From contig NZ_JAATJS010000005.1 in assembly GCF_011777495.1 (NCBI RefSeq), positions 62,001 through 126,000 on the forward strand: a stretch of DNA of 64,000 nt, in the 5' to 3' direction. Source of the stretch: Microvirga terricola (GTDB lineage Bacteria > Pseudomonadota > Alphaproteobacteria > Rhizobiales > Beijerinckiaceae). Positions 34,281 to 43,329 of this stretch are shown one piece after another. Position numbers and translations under genes: made by a program. Under the pieces are notes generated by a model, which saw only the letters and a list, made by a program, of their open reading frames with translations, ran no database searches and had not been told where the DNA came from. Position 1 is the stretch's first letter. The number at the start of each line of letters is the position of its first letter.

Positions 34281-36194
34281 TCAGCTCGCCACGCCCCTGT
34301 TCCTCAGCACGTCGCCGATCTCCTCCAGGATGACGGGATCGTCGATGGTAGCGGGCATGGACCACTCGTCGCCGTCGGCGATCTTTTTCATGGTGCCGCG
34401 CAAGATCTTGCCGGAGCGGGTCTTCGGCAGCCGGGCGACCGTGACCGCAAGTCTGAACGCCGCTACGGGGCCGATCTTTTCACGCACCAAAGCCACGAGT
34501 TCGGCTTCGACGTCGGCGGCCTTTTTCGTGACGCCCGATTTCAGCACCACGAAACCGCACGGCACTTCGCCTTTCAAGGAATCCTTGATGCCGATGACCG
34601 CGCATTCCGCGACCGCTGGATGGGAGGCCAAAACCTCCTCCATGCCGCCGGTCGAGAGGCGATGCCCGGCGACGTTGATGATGTCGTCCGTGCGGCCCAT
34701 GACCCAGACATAGCCATCCTCGTCGAGATAGCCCGCATCGGACGTGTTGTAGGTGCCGGGGAACGGGTCGAGATAGGACTGCCGGAAACGCTCGTCGGCG
34801 TGCCAGAGAGTCGGCAGGCAGCCGGGCGGCAAAGGCAGGCGGATAACGATCGAGCCCATGGTGTTGGCCGGCACCGGCTTGCCGCCCTCGTCCACCACCT
34901 CCAGCACGTAGCCCGGCATAGGAACGGTGGGCGAGCCGTATTTCACCGGCAGGAGGCCGAGCCCCATCGGGTTGCCCGCCACCGGCCAGCCGGTTTCCGT
35001 CTGCCACCAATGGTCGATGACCGGGACTTTGAGAATGCGCTCGGCCCATTGCACCGTATCGGGATCGGCCCTTTCGCCCGCGAGGAAAAGTGCGCGGAAG
35101 CGCGAAAGGTCGTGCCCCTTCAGCAATTCGGCGTTGGGGTCTTCCTTCTTGATGGCGCGGAAGGCGGTCGGTGCGGTGAAAAGCGTCACGACGCCATGCT
35201 CGGCGATGACGCGCCAATAGGCGCCCGCATCCGGCGTGCCGACCGGCTTGCCCTCATAGAGAATGGCCGTCGCGCCATGAAGAAGCGGGCCATAGACGAT
35301 GTAGGAATGGCCCACCACCCAACCGACATCGGAGGCCGCCCAAAAGACCTCGCCCGGCTGAACGCCGAAAAAGTGGTCCATGGTCCATTTGAGCGCGACC
35401 ATGTGGCCGCCATTGTCGCGCACCACGCCCTTCGGCTTGCCGGTGGTGCCTGACGTATAGAGCACGTAGAGCGGATCGGTTGCGGCGACCGGCACGCACT
35501 CCGCCTTCCGGCCTGACGCCTTGGCCTTCGCAACCTCGTCCTTCCAGTCACGGTCGCGTCCTTCGACGAGCGAACACTCCCCTTGCGGGCGCTGGATGAT
35601 GAGGCAAGCCTCAGGCTTTGCGGTCGAGAGCGTGATCGCCTCGTCGAGCAGTGGCTTGTAGGGGATGATGCGGCTTCCCTCGACGCCGCAGGAAGCGGAG
35701 AGGATCACCTTGGGCGTCGCATCGTCGATGCGGGTCGCCAGCTCCTTCGGCGCGAAGCCGCCAAAAACCACGGAGTGGATCGCGCCGATACGCGCGCAGG
35801 CCAGCATGCCGATAGCCGCTTCCGGAATCATCGGCATGTAAAGCACGACCCGGTCGCCTTTAGCGACGCCCATGTCCTGCAACACGGCGGCGAGGGTCGC
35901 GACCTCCTGCTGCAGTTCGGCGTACGAGATAGTGCGCTTCGTGCCCGTGACGGGGCTGTCGTAGATGATCGCTGCCTGCCCGCCTCGGCCCTGCACATGC
36001 CGGTCGACGGCGTTGTAGCAGGTGTTGCAGAGCGCCCCCGTGAACCATCGGCCATAGGGACCAGATGTCGGATCGAACACCTTTTCAGCAGGCTTGATCC
36101 AATCGATCTGCCGCGCCGCCTCGGCCCAGAACCCGATCGGATCTGCCTTCCAGCGCGCATAAACCTCGTGATAGCGGCCGTGGGTTGTTGTCAT
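34281..36194 (-). CDS. prpE: Propionyl-CoA synthetase (acetyl-CoA synthetase family)
   Basis: This is an AMP-forming acyl-CoA synthetase: propionate, or another short acid, plus ATP and CoA. The 637-residue product fits PrpE. It has the ATP motif YTSGTTGKPKGVVRDNGGH (about residues 248-266), whose VVRDNGGH part is diagnostic for PrpE over Acs. It also has WWQTETGWP (about 395-403), DDIINVAGHRL and the C-terminal Lys motif PKTRSGKILRGT (Lys near 607), the usual site of acetylation control. It stands apart from any propionate catabolic operon here. Confidence 0.92.
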   Translation of the reverse strand: MTTTHGRYHEVYARWKADPIGFWAEAARQIDWIKPAEKVFDPTSGPYGRWFTGALCNTCYNAVDRHVQGRGGQAAIIYDSPVTGTKRTISYAELQQEVATLAAVLQDMGVAKGDRVVLYMPMIPEAAIGMLACARIGAIHSVVFGGFAPKELATRIDDATPKVILSASCGVEGSRIIPYKPLLDEAITLSTAKPEACLIIQRPQGECSLVEGRDRDWKDEVAKAKASGRKAECVPVAATDPLYVLYTSGTTGKPKGVVRDNGGHMVALKWTMDHFFGVQPGEVFWAASDVGWVVGHSYIVYGPLLHGATAILYEGKPVGTPDAGAYWRVIAEHGVVTLFTAPTAFRAIKKEDPNAELLKGHDLSRFRALFLAGERADPDTVQWAERILKVPVIDHWWQTETGWPVAGNPMGLGLLPVKYGSPTVPMPGYVLEVVDEGGKPVPANTMGSIVIRLPLPPGCLPTLWHADERFRQSYLDPFPGTYNTSDAGYLDEDGYVWVMGRTDDIINVAGHRLSTGGMEEVLASHPAVAECAVIGIKDSLKGEVPCGFVVLKSGVTKKAADVEAELVALVREKIGPVAAFRLAVTVARLPKTRSGKILRGTMKKIADGDEWSMPATIDDPVILEEIGDVLRNRGVAS

Positions 36195-36296
36195 GGCGTC
36201 ACCCCGTTGCCTTTACCGCATGAGACTTGGATACACTCTTGTGGTAGCAGGCGGAAAAGCCGTGGTCAGCGGCGACTTTCGACGAGTTTTCCCGCG

Positions 36297-37055
36297 ATGA
36301 TCACCGATCCTGTCTTCTATGCTGCCGCCGTTCCGGCAGTCGTCCTGATGGGACTGGCCAAGGGCGGGTTTTCTGGGCTCGGCCTGTTGTCGCTGCCGCT
36401 GATGGCGCTCGTTCTCTCGCCGATCCAAGCCGCGGCGATCACACTGCCGATCCTGATCGTGCAGGACGTCGTGACCGTATGGGCCTATCGCCACACCTGG
36501 GATCGGCGCAACGTCGCCATCCTCCTGCCGAGCGCGATGGTCGGCATTCTCAGCGGCTATCTTCTGGCGGCAAAGGTGTCGGATGCGGCGGTCACGCTCG
36601 CGGTCGGCCTCATCGCGGTCGCCTTCGCGGTTCGCCGCATGGTGCTGGAGCGCCGCGCCACGCCGCCCCAGGCGGCGCGAGCCGACGTGCCCCGCGGCGT
36701 CGTGTGGGGATGGGTTACCGGATTTACCAGCATGATCGCGCATGCGGGCGGACCGCCCTTTCAGATCTACGTCATGCCCCAAAAGTTGCCGCGCGACGTT
36801 TTCGTCGGCACCGGCGCAGTGTTCTTCGCCGTCGCGAACTGGATCAAGGTGCCGCCCTATATCGCGCTCGGCCAGTTTACGCCGGAAAACCTCGCCACCG
36901 CAGCAGCGCTGTTTCCCGTCGCCATCGCCTCGACATGGGCAGGCGTGCGGCTGGTGCGCCGTGTCTCGGGCGAGAAATTCTACACCCTGGTCTACATGCT
37001 GCTCATCGTTGTCGGCACCAAGCTCGTCGTCGACGGCACCCTGGCGCTGATCTGA
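36297..37055 (+). CDS. TauE/SafE family sulfite exporter-like permease
   Basis: This is a 252-residue membrane protein with about eight hydrophobic segments. The start at ATG 36297 (MITDPVFYAAAVPAVVL) is preferred, although the same frame is open 714 bases further upstream into prpE. The family pattern G-x-x-x-G-F-S-G-x-G near residues 21-31 and the repeated GxxxHAGGPP (about 147-156) fit TauE/SafE transporters of sulfite, sulfoacetate or similar anions. Substrate is unknown. It is divergent from prpE with about 100 bases between. Confidence 0.9.
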   Translation: MITDPVFYAAAVPAVVLMGLAKGGFSGLGLLSLPLMALVLSPIQAAAITLPILIVQDVVTVWAYRHTWDRRNVAILLPSAMVGILSGYLLAAKVSDAAVTLAVGLIAVAFAVRRMVLERRATPPQAARADVPRGVVWGWVTGFTSMIAHAGGPPFQIYVMPQKLPRDVFVGTGAVFFAVANWIKVPPYIALGQFTPENLATAAALFPVAIASTWAGVRLVRRVSGEKFYTLVYMLLIVVGTKLVVDGTLALI

Positions 37056-37079
37056 CTCCATTGCTCATCCGTGAAGCAA

Positions 37080-37112
37080 AAAGCCGCCGTTTCGAAAAGA
37101 AACGACGGCTTT
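37080..37112. terminator. Bidirectional terminator between the TauE-like gene and DUF465
   Basis: AAAGCCGCCGTTTC (37080-37093) and GAAACGACGGCTTT (37099-37112) form a 14-base stem with one mismatch and a five-base loop, between convergent genes that end at 37055 and 37147. Confidence 0.8.
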
Positions 37113-37146
37113 GCCTAAACGATTTGCATGGAATGTATCGCGAGGG

Positions 37147-37329
37147 TCAATGCAGCGTGGTAGGCGAGCCCTTCAGCCGGGTAATTTGATCCTTAAGCTG
37201 CAGCTTTCTTCGCTTCAGCTCCGCTAGTTTCGTGTCATCCGATGACGGGTGATTGAGCGCATCCTGGATCTCGCGTTCAAGTGCGCGATGTTTCCGTTCG
37301 AGCTCCATCAGATGATTTTCCAGCGGCAT
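37147..37329 (-). CDS. DUF465 (YdcH-like) small coiled-coil protein, copy 1
   Basis: This is a 60-residue product from ATG 37329 after AGGAGG. It matches the DUF465/YdcH pattern: MELERKHRALEREI (about residues 7-20), then KLAELKRRKLQLKDQI near the end. It is a two-helix coiled-coil protein of unknown role, often found before purE in this group. A paralogue lies on the opposite strand at 37524. Confidence 0.85.
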   Translation of the reverse strand: MPLENHLMELERKHRALEREIQDALNHPSSDDTKLAELKRRKLQLKDQITRLKGSPTTLH

Positions 37330-37523
37330 GTCGGTTCCTCCTGTTCGATTGTCCGACTGAGCGAATGTGACATAGAGAGTGTGGCGAGTCGAAGGCAAAA
37401 AACGTTGTGCAGCGCGGGATTGCGCCGCTTTTCCGACATCTTGCTCTTCGATCGCGCGAAGCGCATACTTCGCCCCTCTCGCCCGGCCGTTACAGGCGGC
37501 ATCGGGTCTTTTGGATCGTCTCG

Positions 37524-37724
37524 ATGGGCAATACCGCGGAACTGGAATTGGAGCTTGCTCACCTGAAGCAGGAGCACCGCGATCTCGACATGGCGATTGA
37601 GGCGCTCGAGAGCATGATCGCCGGAGACCAGCTCCAGGTGCAGCGGCTGAAGAAGCGCAAGCTCACCTTGAAAGACCAGATCATACGCCTCGAAGACCAG
37701 CTCACGCCGGACATCATCGCCTGA
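37524..37724 (+). CDS. DUF465 (YdcH-like) small coiled-coil protein, copy 2
   Basis: This is a 66-residue product from ATG 37524 with a paralogous helical pattern: [18 protein letters not shown] (about 6-23) and [20 protein letters not shown] (about 38-57). It shares the (K/R)RKLxLKDQI core with the divergent copy at 37147-37329. It lies 82 bases before purE on the same strand. Confidence 0.83.
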   Translation: MGNTAELELELAHLKQEHRDLDMAIEALESMIAGDQLQVQRLKKRKLTLKDQIIRLEDQLTPDIIA

Positions 37725-37806
37725 AGAAAAGCCGTTCGCCCTTGCTTGGGTCTGCGGCCTTCGCTATGCCCGCTTTTCGATCAATGGCCAGAGCTGGAGC
37801 CACATC

Positions 37807-38298
37807 ATGGCGGGAGCCCCCGTTGCCATCATCATGGGCAGTCAGTCCGATTGGGCGACCATGCGTCATGCGGCCGAAGCACTGGATATCCTTGGCATCC
37901 CTTACGACGCGCGCATCGTCTCCGCGCACCGCACGCCGGACCGGTTGGTGAGCTTCGCCAAGGGCGCGAAGGCGGAAGGTTTTCAAGTCATCATCGCAGG
38001 TGCCGGCGGCGCCGCCCACCTGCCGGGCATGACCGCCGCGATGACGCCCCTGCCTGTCTTCGGCGTGCCGGTCGAATCCAAATCCCTTTCCGGCGAGGAC
38101 AGCCTGCTCTCCATCGTGCAGATGCCGGCCGGCATTCCGGTTGGTACGCTTGCCATCGGGCGCGCGGGCGCGGTGAATGCGGCTCTCCTTGCCGCCGCCG
38201 TCCTTGCGCTCCACGATAGCGCCCTCGCGCAACGACTCGACGAATGGCGCGCCCGCCAGACCGCGAGCGTGGCGGAACGCCCCTCCGACGAAGGCTGA
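37807..38298 (+). CDS. purE: 5-(carboxyamino)imidazole ribonucleotide mutase PurE
   Basis: PurE rearranges N5-CAIR to CAIR in purine synthesis, together with PurK. The 163-residue product shows the class I signatures GSQSDWATM (about residues 11-19), SAHRTPDRL (about 39-47) and [12 protein letters not shown] (about 66-77). It starts 82 bases after the DUF465 gene and is six bases ahead of purK. Confidence 0.96.
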   Translation: MAGAPVAIIMGSQSDWATMRHAAEALDILGIPYDARIVSAHRTPDRLVSFAKGAKAEGFQVIIAGAGGAAHLPGMTAAMTPLPVFGVPVESKSLSGEDSLLSIVQMPAGIPVGTLAIGRAGAVNAALLAAAVLALHDSALAQRLDEWRARQTASVAERPSDEG

Positions 38299-38304
38299 CA
38301 TCCG

Positions 38305-39384
38305 ATGATCCGTCCCGGCAGCACCCTCGGCATTCTCGGCGGCGGCCAGCTGGGCCGGATGATCGCCATGGCGGCGGCAGAACTGGGGCTTCGCACCCAT
38401 ATCTACGCGCCGGAGGACAACAGCCCAGCCTTCGATGTCGCCGCCGACTATACGATTGCCTCTTATGAGGACGAGGCGGCCCTCGTCCGTTTTGCCAAGG
38501 CGGTCGACGTCGTCACCTACGAATTCGAGAACGTGCCGAGCGAGACCGCCGCGATCTTAAGCGCCCACGCGCTGCTGGCCCCGAATGCGCAGGCGCTCGC
38601 CGTGTCCCAGGACCGCTTTCTGGAAAAGAGCTTCATTGCGGGGCTCGGCATCCCCGTCGCCCCCTTCGCGGTCTTCTCGAACGAGGACGAGCTGATCGAG
38701 GCCGTCGAGCGGATCGGCCGCCCCGCCGTCCTGAAAACCCGGCGATTCGGCTATGACGGCAAGGGTCAGACCATGATCCGGCCGGACACGGACCCCGTCG
38801 CCGCCTGGGATGCGCTCGGTCGCACACCGTCGATTCTCGAAGGCTTCGTGCCTTTCGAGCGCGAGGTGTCGGTCATCGCGGCCCGCACCGCCTCGGGCGG
38901 ATTCGCGGCTTACGACCTCTGCGCCAACGAGCACCGCCACCACATTCTCGACATGACCCGCGTGCCCGCGGGCGTCTCGGCGCAAACCGAGACTCAGGCG
39001 GTCGCCATCGCCCGCGCCATCGCCGACGCCTTGGATTATGTGGGCGTGCTCGCTGTCGAGCTGTTCTTGGTCGTCGGTCCCGAAGGCGAGCGGCTCGTGG
39101 TGAACGAAATCGCCCCCCGTGTGCACAATTCCGGCCATTGGACGCTCGGCGGGGCCGTCACGTCCCAATTCGAGCAGCATGTCCGGGCCGTCTGCGGCTG
39201 GCCTCTCGGCAGCACCGCCCGACTCGGCCGGGTCGAGATGCAGAACCTCATCGGCCACGATGTGGAGGCCTGGGAGCGCATCCTGGCCGAGCCCGGCGCC
39301 CACCTCCACCTTTATGGCAAGACGGAAGCCCGCTCAGGCCGGAAGATGGGCCATGTCACGCGAATCTTTCCGGAATCCCCCTGA
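38305..39384 (+). CDS. purK: 5-(carboxyamino)imidazole ribonucleotide synthase PurK
   Basis: PurK is an ATP-grasp enzyme converting AIR plus bicarbonate to N5-CAIR. The 359-residue product has the start LGILGGGQLGRMIAMAA (about 8-24), FENVP (about 76-80), KTRRFGYDGKGQ (about 144-155), the Glu/Asn metal ligands VNEIAPRVHNSGHWT (about 266-280) and a C-terminal HLYGKTEARSGRKMGHV. It is co-directional with purE. Confidence 0.96.
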   Translation: MIRPGSTLGILGGGQLGRMIAMAAAELGLRTHIYAPEDNSPAFDVAADYTIASYEDEAALVRFAKAVDVVTYEFENVPSETAAILSAHALLAPNAQALAVSQDRFLEKSFIAGLGIPVAPFAVFSNEDELIEAVERIGRPAVLKTRRFGYDGKGQTMIRPDTDPVAAWDALGRTPSILEGFVPFEREVSVIAARTASGGFAAYDLCANEHRHHILDMTRVPAGVSAQTETQAVAIARAIADALDYVGVLAVELFLVVGPEGERLVVNEIAPRVHNSGHWTLGGAVTSQFEQHVRAVCGWPLGSTARLGRVEMQNLIGHDVEAWERILAEPGAHLHLYGKTEARSGRKMGHVTRIFPESP

Positions 39385-39404
39385 ACCTTTGCGGGACCGG
39401 GGCG

Positions 39405-39518
39405 TTGACGTCGGCTGAACGGCGCTTTTATTGGGAGGAAGCCTAGACATATAAGGCTTCCTCTGGTAGCTACGCCGACCAGACAGAGGTGCGCATGACG
39501 CGCCTCCTTTCTTTTTGC
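39405..39518 (+). promoter_or_regulatory. rpsU leader: promoter, hairpin and possible attenuator or short RNA
   Basis: TTGACG (39405-39410), 17 bases, TTATTG (39428-39433) is a sigma-70-like promoter. Just after it lies a perfect 10-base stem GAGGAAGCCT / AGGCTTCCTC (39435-39444 and 39454-39463). A second, imperfect stem GAGG.GCGC / GCG.CCTC (39486-39506) is followed by CTTTCTTTTT. The second hairpin plus T-run has the form of a terminator upstream of the rpsU start at 39553. This could be a short RNA of about 75 bases, or an attenuator for rpsU. Confidence 0.4.
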
Positions 39519-39552
39519 CACAATCGATACGGCGCAACACTGAGGAATTCGC

Positions 39553-39792
39553 GTGCAGGTTCTCGTCCGGGATAACAATGTCGATCAGGCGCTCCGCGCG
39601 CTTAAGAAGAAGATGCAGCGTGAAGGCATCTTCCGCGAAATGAAGCTTCGCGGCCACTACGAGAAGCCCTCTGAGAAGAAGGCTCGTGAGAAGGCTGAGG
39701 CCGTTCGCCGCGCCCGCAAGCTGATCCGCAAGCGCATGCAGCGCGAAGGCCTGCTGCCTTCGAAGCCCCGCGTGGCCCGCCCGGCCCGCTAA
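39553..39792 (+). CDS. rpsU: 30S ribosomal protein S21
   Basis: S21 is a small basic 30S protein needed for initiation on Shine-Dalgarno mRNAs. The 79-residue product starts at a GTG after GAGGAATTCGC. It shows [23 protein letters not shown] and the Arg/Lys-rich end with repeated [21 protein letters not shown] typical of Hyphomicrobiales S21. A structured leader precedes it. Confidence 0.95.
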   Translation: MQVLVRDNNVDQALRALKKKMQREGIFREMKLRGHYEKPSEKKAREKAEAVRRARKLIRKRMQREGLLPSKPRVARPAR

Positions 39793-39978
39793 GCGTTTAA
39801 AATCAAGCTTTTAGCTTGGCCCGTCGATTGTGAATTGGCGCCCGTCTGAACAAGCCGGGCGCTAATTGCATTCTGAGGGTTATTTCATTTCGGAATTGCG
39901 CTATTGGCCGTCCTGTTTCACGGCTGTTAAGGTTTCTCCCGTTAGAGACAGACCCCGCCCGAAAGTTTGGAGACGAAG

Positions 39979-40812
39979 GTGTTCGCTGCATCGATTCGCC
40001 GTTTTGCGCCCTTGAGCCTCATTCTTGTCACCGCCGGCCTCGCCGGCTGCCAGACCTTCAGCGGCGCGACGGTCCAGCGCATCGCGGTGGTGGAGGAGGA
40101 TACGCAGGGCACCGCCGGCGTGAACATCTCCTCCCTTTCCGACGTGATTTCGCGCAATCCGAACGATCCCAGCGCCTATAACACCCGCGGCGCGGCCTAT
40201 GCCCGGGTCGGGCGCTACAGCGACGCCATCGCCGATTTCAACAAGGCGGTGCAGCTCGATCCGAACTACGCCCCAGCCTACACCAACCGGGCGCTGGCCT
40301 TCCGCCAGACCAGCCGCAACGATCAGGCACTGTCGGACTTCACCCGCTCGATCCAGGCCGACCCGAATTATGGCCCGGCCTATATCGGGCGCGGCAACCT
40401 GCTGCGCTCGCAAGGCCAGTACCAGGAAGCCCTGAACGACCTCTCCATCGCGATCCGCCTGCTGCCGGAATCGGCCGAGGCGCTTCACGCGCGCGGCCTG
40501 CTCTATCAGCGCCAGGGCATGCACCAGCAGGCGATTCTCGATTTCGACGCCACCATCGACCGCAACCCCTTCGTCGCGGCGCCTTACGCGGCGCGCGGCC
40601 AGAGCCTGATTGCGATCAACCAGTTCGACAAGGCGATCGAGGACTTCAACGCGGCCCTGAACGTCAACAACCGCGATGCCGATTCCTGGGCCTGGCGCGG
40701 CGTCGCCTATGAGCGTCTCGGCCAGAAGCAGCCGGCCATCGAAAGCTTCCAGCGCGCGCTCGCCATCGACAACGGCAACACCGTCGCTCGGCAGGGCAAT
40801 TCCCGCCTCTAA
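39979..40812 (+). CDS. TPR-repeat lipoprotein
   Basis: This is a 277-residue product from GTG 39979, with a Shine-Dalgarno-like GGAGA five bases upstream. The signal peptide ends in the lipobox L-A-G-C, so it is a lipoprotein anchored to the envelope. Residues about 45-275 hold about six TPR units (for example NTRGAAYARVGRYSDAIADF and YTNRALAFRQTSRNDQALSDF). It resembles NlpI-like scaffolds that link peptidoglycan enzymes, but no partner is visible. Confidence 0.87.
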   Translation: MFAASIRRFAPLSLILVTAGLAGCQTFSGATVQRIAVVEEDTQGTAGVNISSLSDVISRNPNDPSAYNTRGAAYARVGRYSDAIADFNKAVQLDPNYAPAYTNRALAFRQTSRNDQALSDFTRSIQADPNYGPAYIGRGNLLRSQGQYQEALNDLSIAIRLLPESAEALHARGLLYQRQGMHQQAILDFDATIDRNPFVAAPYAARGQSLIAINQFDKAIEDFNAALNVNNRDADSWAWRGVAYERLGQKQPAIESFQRALAIDNGNTVARQGNSRL

Positions 40813-40835
40813 GACAACTCTCGCAGACTCCGCCG

Positions 40836-41390
40836 ATGCGCACCATCGCGGAGATCGCAGAGGCCATCGCCCGGCAGCCGGACATGATGAGGCTTCTCGG
40901 CCATGTCGAGAGCCTATGCCTGCCGGATAGCTGGATCGGCGCAGGTTTCATTCGAAACGCGGTATGGGATGCTCTCCGTGGCCTCCCTTTCGGGGCCTCT
41001 CCCCTATCCGATGTCGATGTGATCTTTCTCGATCCTGCCGATTTGCGTCCGGAAAGGGACGTCTCAATCGAAGCGACCCTGCGAGCGCTTGCGCAAGAAC
41101 CCAACTGGCAAGTCAAGAATCAGGCGCGGATGCACGAGCGCAATGGCGACGCGCCTTATCGCGATGCCAGCGATGCCATCGCCCATTGGCCGGAGACGGC
41201 GACTGCCATCGCGTCGCGCGTTGTTCAAGGCAAGGTCGAGATCATCGCGCCGCACGGCGTCGAGGATCTTCTGGGCCTGATCGTGCGTCCCACTCCCGCT
41301 TTCGCGCGTAAGCCAGACGTTTATCGCAAGCGTCTTGCCGGAAAAGACTGGCTCACCCGCTGGCCGTGCCTGACCGTCATAGATCCTTGA
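40836..41390 (+). CDS. Nucleotidyltransferase-like protein (DUF925)
   Basis: This is a 184-residue product with the minimal nucleotidyltransferase core: GAGFIRNAVWDALRG (about residues 36-50) followed by LSDVDVIFLD (about 57-66), where two Asp residues replace the usual G-S..D-x-D order. It fits the DUF925 family of uncharacterised nucleotidyltransferases. Its end overlaps the convergent GNAT gene by 14 bases. Substrate is unknown. Confidence 0.8.
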   Translation: MRTIAEIAEAIARQPDMMRLLGHVESLCLPDSWIGAGFIRNAVWDALRGLPFGASPLSDVDVIFLDPADLRPERDVSIEATLRALAQEPNWQVKNQARMHERNGDAPYRDASDAIAHWPETATAIASRVVQGKVEIIAPHGVEDLLGLIVRPTPAFARKPDVYRKRLAGKDWLTRWPCLTVIDP

Positions 41391-41853
41391 CCAGCAGCGT
41401 CACGTAAGGCTCGAAGCCGAAGGCGCGGTAGGTGCGCTCGGCGCGTTCGTTGGCTGCGAGGACGCCGATGTGAAGGCGCTTGAAACCGGCCTCGCGGGTG
41501 AGACGTTCCGCTTCACGCAACAGCATCTGGCCGACGCCGCGGCCGCGCCATTGCTCGTTGACGATCAAGTCTGTCACCGTGCCGTGACGGCGCACGTCGT
41601 CAGTAATGTAAGCGGCGTCCTGATCGCAGGAGAAGCCCATGGCACCAACGACGATGCCGTTGTCGATGGCTAGAATGATGCGCCCCTGCCGGCTGCCTAA
41701 ACGCTGCATCAATTCGTCGTAATAGCCCTCAGCCCCACCATAGTCCCGCCGCCTGTCGCCGGTGAGATCCGCCTCGAAGACGTTGAGCTGATGGATCAGC
41801 TCGATCACCGCATTCCGGTCTGAGCCCCGGGCGGTTCGCAAGGTGATGGCCAT
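41377..41853 (-). CDS. GNAT family N-acetyltransferase
   Basis: This is a 158-residue GNAT protein. The acetyl-CoA pyrophosphate loop is visible as NEQWRGRGVGQMLLREAERLTR (Q/R-x-x-G-x-G at about residues 101-108), followed by GFKRLHIGVLAANERAERTYRAFGF. Its substrate (an amine or peptide N-terminus) is unknown. It is convergent with, and overlaps, the DUF925 gene by 14 bases. Confidence 0.88.
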   Translation of the reverse strand: MAITLRTARGSDRNAVIELIHQLNVFEADLTGDRRRDYGGAEGYYDELMQRLGSRQGRIILAIDNGIVVGAMGFSCDQDAAYITDDVRRHGTVTDLIVNEQWRGRGVGQMLLREAERLTREAGFKRLHIGVLAANERAERTYRAFGFEPYVTLLVKDL

Positions 41854-41871
41854 CTTCTCGTCTCCTCATGC

Positions 41872-41897
41872 AAAAGGCCGGCTTTGACACCGGCCTT
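41872..41897 (-). terminator. Terminator of the pnt operon
   Basis: AAAAGGCCGG and CCGGCCTT arms (41872-41881 and 41890-41897) with an eight-base loop lie about 28 bases beyond the pntB stop. On the minus strand the stem is followed by TTTTGC. Confidence 0.8.
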
Positions 41898-41924
41898 CTG
41901 GTTGAACTTGGTGCGATTGAGCGC

Positions 41925-43325
41925 TCAATCGAGGTTCTTGACGATCTCGTCGACCATTTTCTTGGCGTCGCCGAAGAGCATCATGGTGTTGTCCTTGAAG
42001 AACAGCTCGTTCTCGACGCCCGCATAGCCGGAGCCCATGCCGCGCTTGATGAACAGCACGGTCTTGGCCTTCTCCACATCGAGGATCGGCATACCGAAGA
42101 TGGGCGAGGACGGATCGGTCTTGGCCGCCGGGTTCGTCACGTCGTTGGCGCCGATGACGAAGGCGACGTCGGCCTGCGGGAACTCGCCGTTGATGTCCTC
42201 AAGCTCGAACACCTCGTCGTAGGGCACATTGGCTTCGGCGAGCAGCACGTTCATGTGGCCCGGCATGCGACCCGCGACGGGGTGAATGGCGTATTTCACA
42301 TCGACGCCTTCAGCCTTCAGCTTGTCGGCCATCTCGCGTAGCGAGTGCTGAGCCTGCGCCACCGCCATGCCGTAGCCCGGCACGATGATGACCTTGGACG
42401 CATTCTTCATGATGAAGGCCGCATCGTCCGCCGAACCCTGCTTCACGGGACGCGACTCTGCCGCACCGCCGGCAGCTGCCGCCGTCTCACCGCCGAAGCC
42501 GCCGAGAATGACGGAGATGAAGGAGCGATTCATGCCCTTGCACATGATGTAGGACAGGATCGCACCCGACGAGCCGACCAGCGCGCCGGTGATGATGAGC
42601 GCGAGGTTGCCGAGGGTGAACCCGATGCCGGCCGCGGCCCAGCCGGAATAGGAGTTGAGCATCGACACCACGACCGGCATGTCCGCGCCGCCGATGGGGA
42701 TGATCAGCGTCACGCCGAGCACGAAGGCCGTCAGCACGATGAGCCAGAACAGCATGTGGCTTTCGGTGCCGATGAAGCCGACGATCAGCGCCACCAGCAG
42801 CGCACCGAGCACAATGTTGAGCAGGTGGCGCTGCGGCAGCATGATCGGCTTGCCGGACATGCGTCCATCGAGCTTCAGGAATGCGATGACCGATCCGGTG
42901 AACGTGATCGCGCCGATGGCCGCGCCCAGCGACATCTCGAACAGCGAACCGCCATGGATGGTACCGACGCCACCGATGCCGAAGGCATGCGGCGCATAAA
43001 GCGCGCCCGCCGCCACCAGCACCGCCGCGAACCCGACGAGCGAGTGGAACGCCGCCACGAGCTGCGGCATCGCCGTCATCGGCACGCGGCGCGCAACCAC
43101 GGCGCCGATGGTGCCGCCGATCACGATGCCCCAGAAGGTCAGGAACCAGCCGCCGAAGCCGCTCGGCGGGGAGACGGCGAGCGTCGTGACGATCGCAATC
43201 CCCATGCCGATCATGCCGTAGAGATTGCCCTTCCGCGACGTGGTCGGATGCGAGAGGCCGCGCAGCGCCAGAATGAACAGGACGCCGGAGACGAGATAGA
43301 GGATAGAGGCAAGATTAGCCGACAT
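41925..43325 (-). CDS. pntB: NAD(P) transhydrogenase subunit beta
   Basis: PntB is the integral-membrane plus NADP(H)-binding subunit (domains II and III) of the proton-translocating transhydrogenase, which makes NADPH from NADH using the proton motive force. The start is at ATG 43325 (MSANLASILYL); the longer frame reaches 43355. The product is 466 residues, with about nine membrane helices in 1-270 and the NADP domain containing VPGYGMAVAQAQH (about 316-328) and FVIGANDVTNPAAK. It is 4 bases after pntA2. Confidence 0.96.
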   Translation of the reverse strand: MSANLASILYLVSGVLFILALRGLSHPTTSRKGNLYGMIGMGIAIVTTLAVSPPSGFGGWFLTFWGIVIGGTIGAVVARRVPMTAMPQLVAAFHSLVGFAAVLVAAGALYAPHAFGIGGVGTIHGGSLFEMSLGAAIGAITFTGSVIAFLKLDGRMSGKPIMLPQRHLLNIVLGALLVALIVGFIGTESHMLFWLIVLTAFVLGVTLIIPIGGADMPVVVSMLNSYSGWAAAGIGFTLGNLALIITGALVGSSGAILSYIMCKGMNRSFISVILGGFGGETAAAAGGAAESRPVKQGSADDAAFIMKNASKVIIVPGYGMAVAQAQHSLREMADKLKAEGVDVKYAIHPVAGRMPGHMNVLLAEANVPYDEVFELEDINGEFPQADVAFVIGANDVTNPAAKTDPSSPIFGMPILDVEKAKTVLFIKRGMGSGYAGVENELFFKDNTMMLFGDAKKMVDEIVKNLD

Positions 43326-43329
43326 CGCC

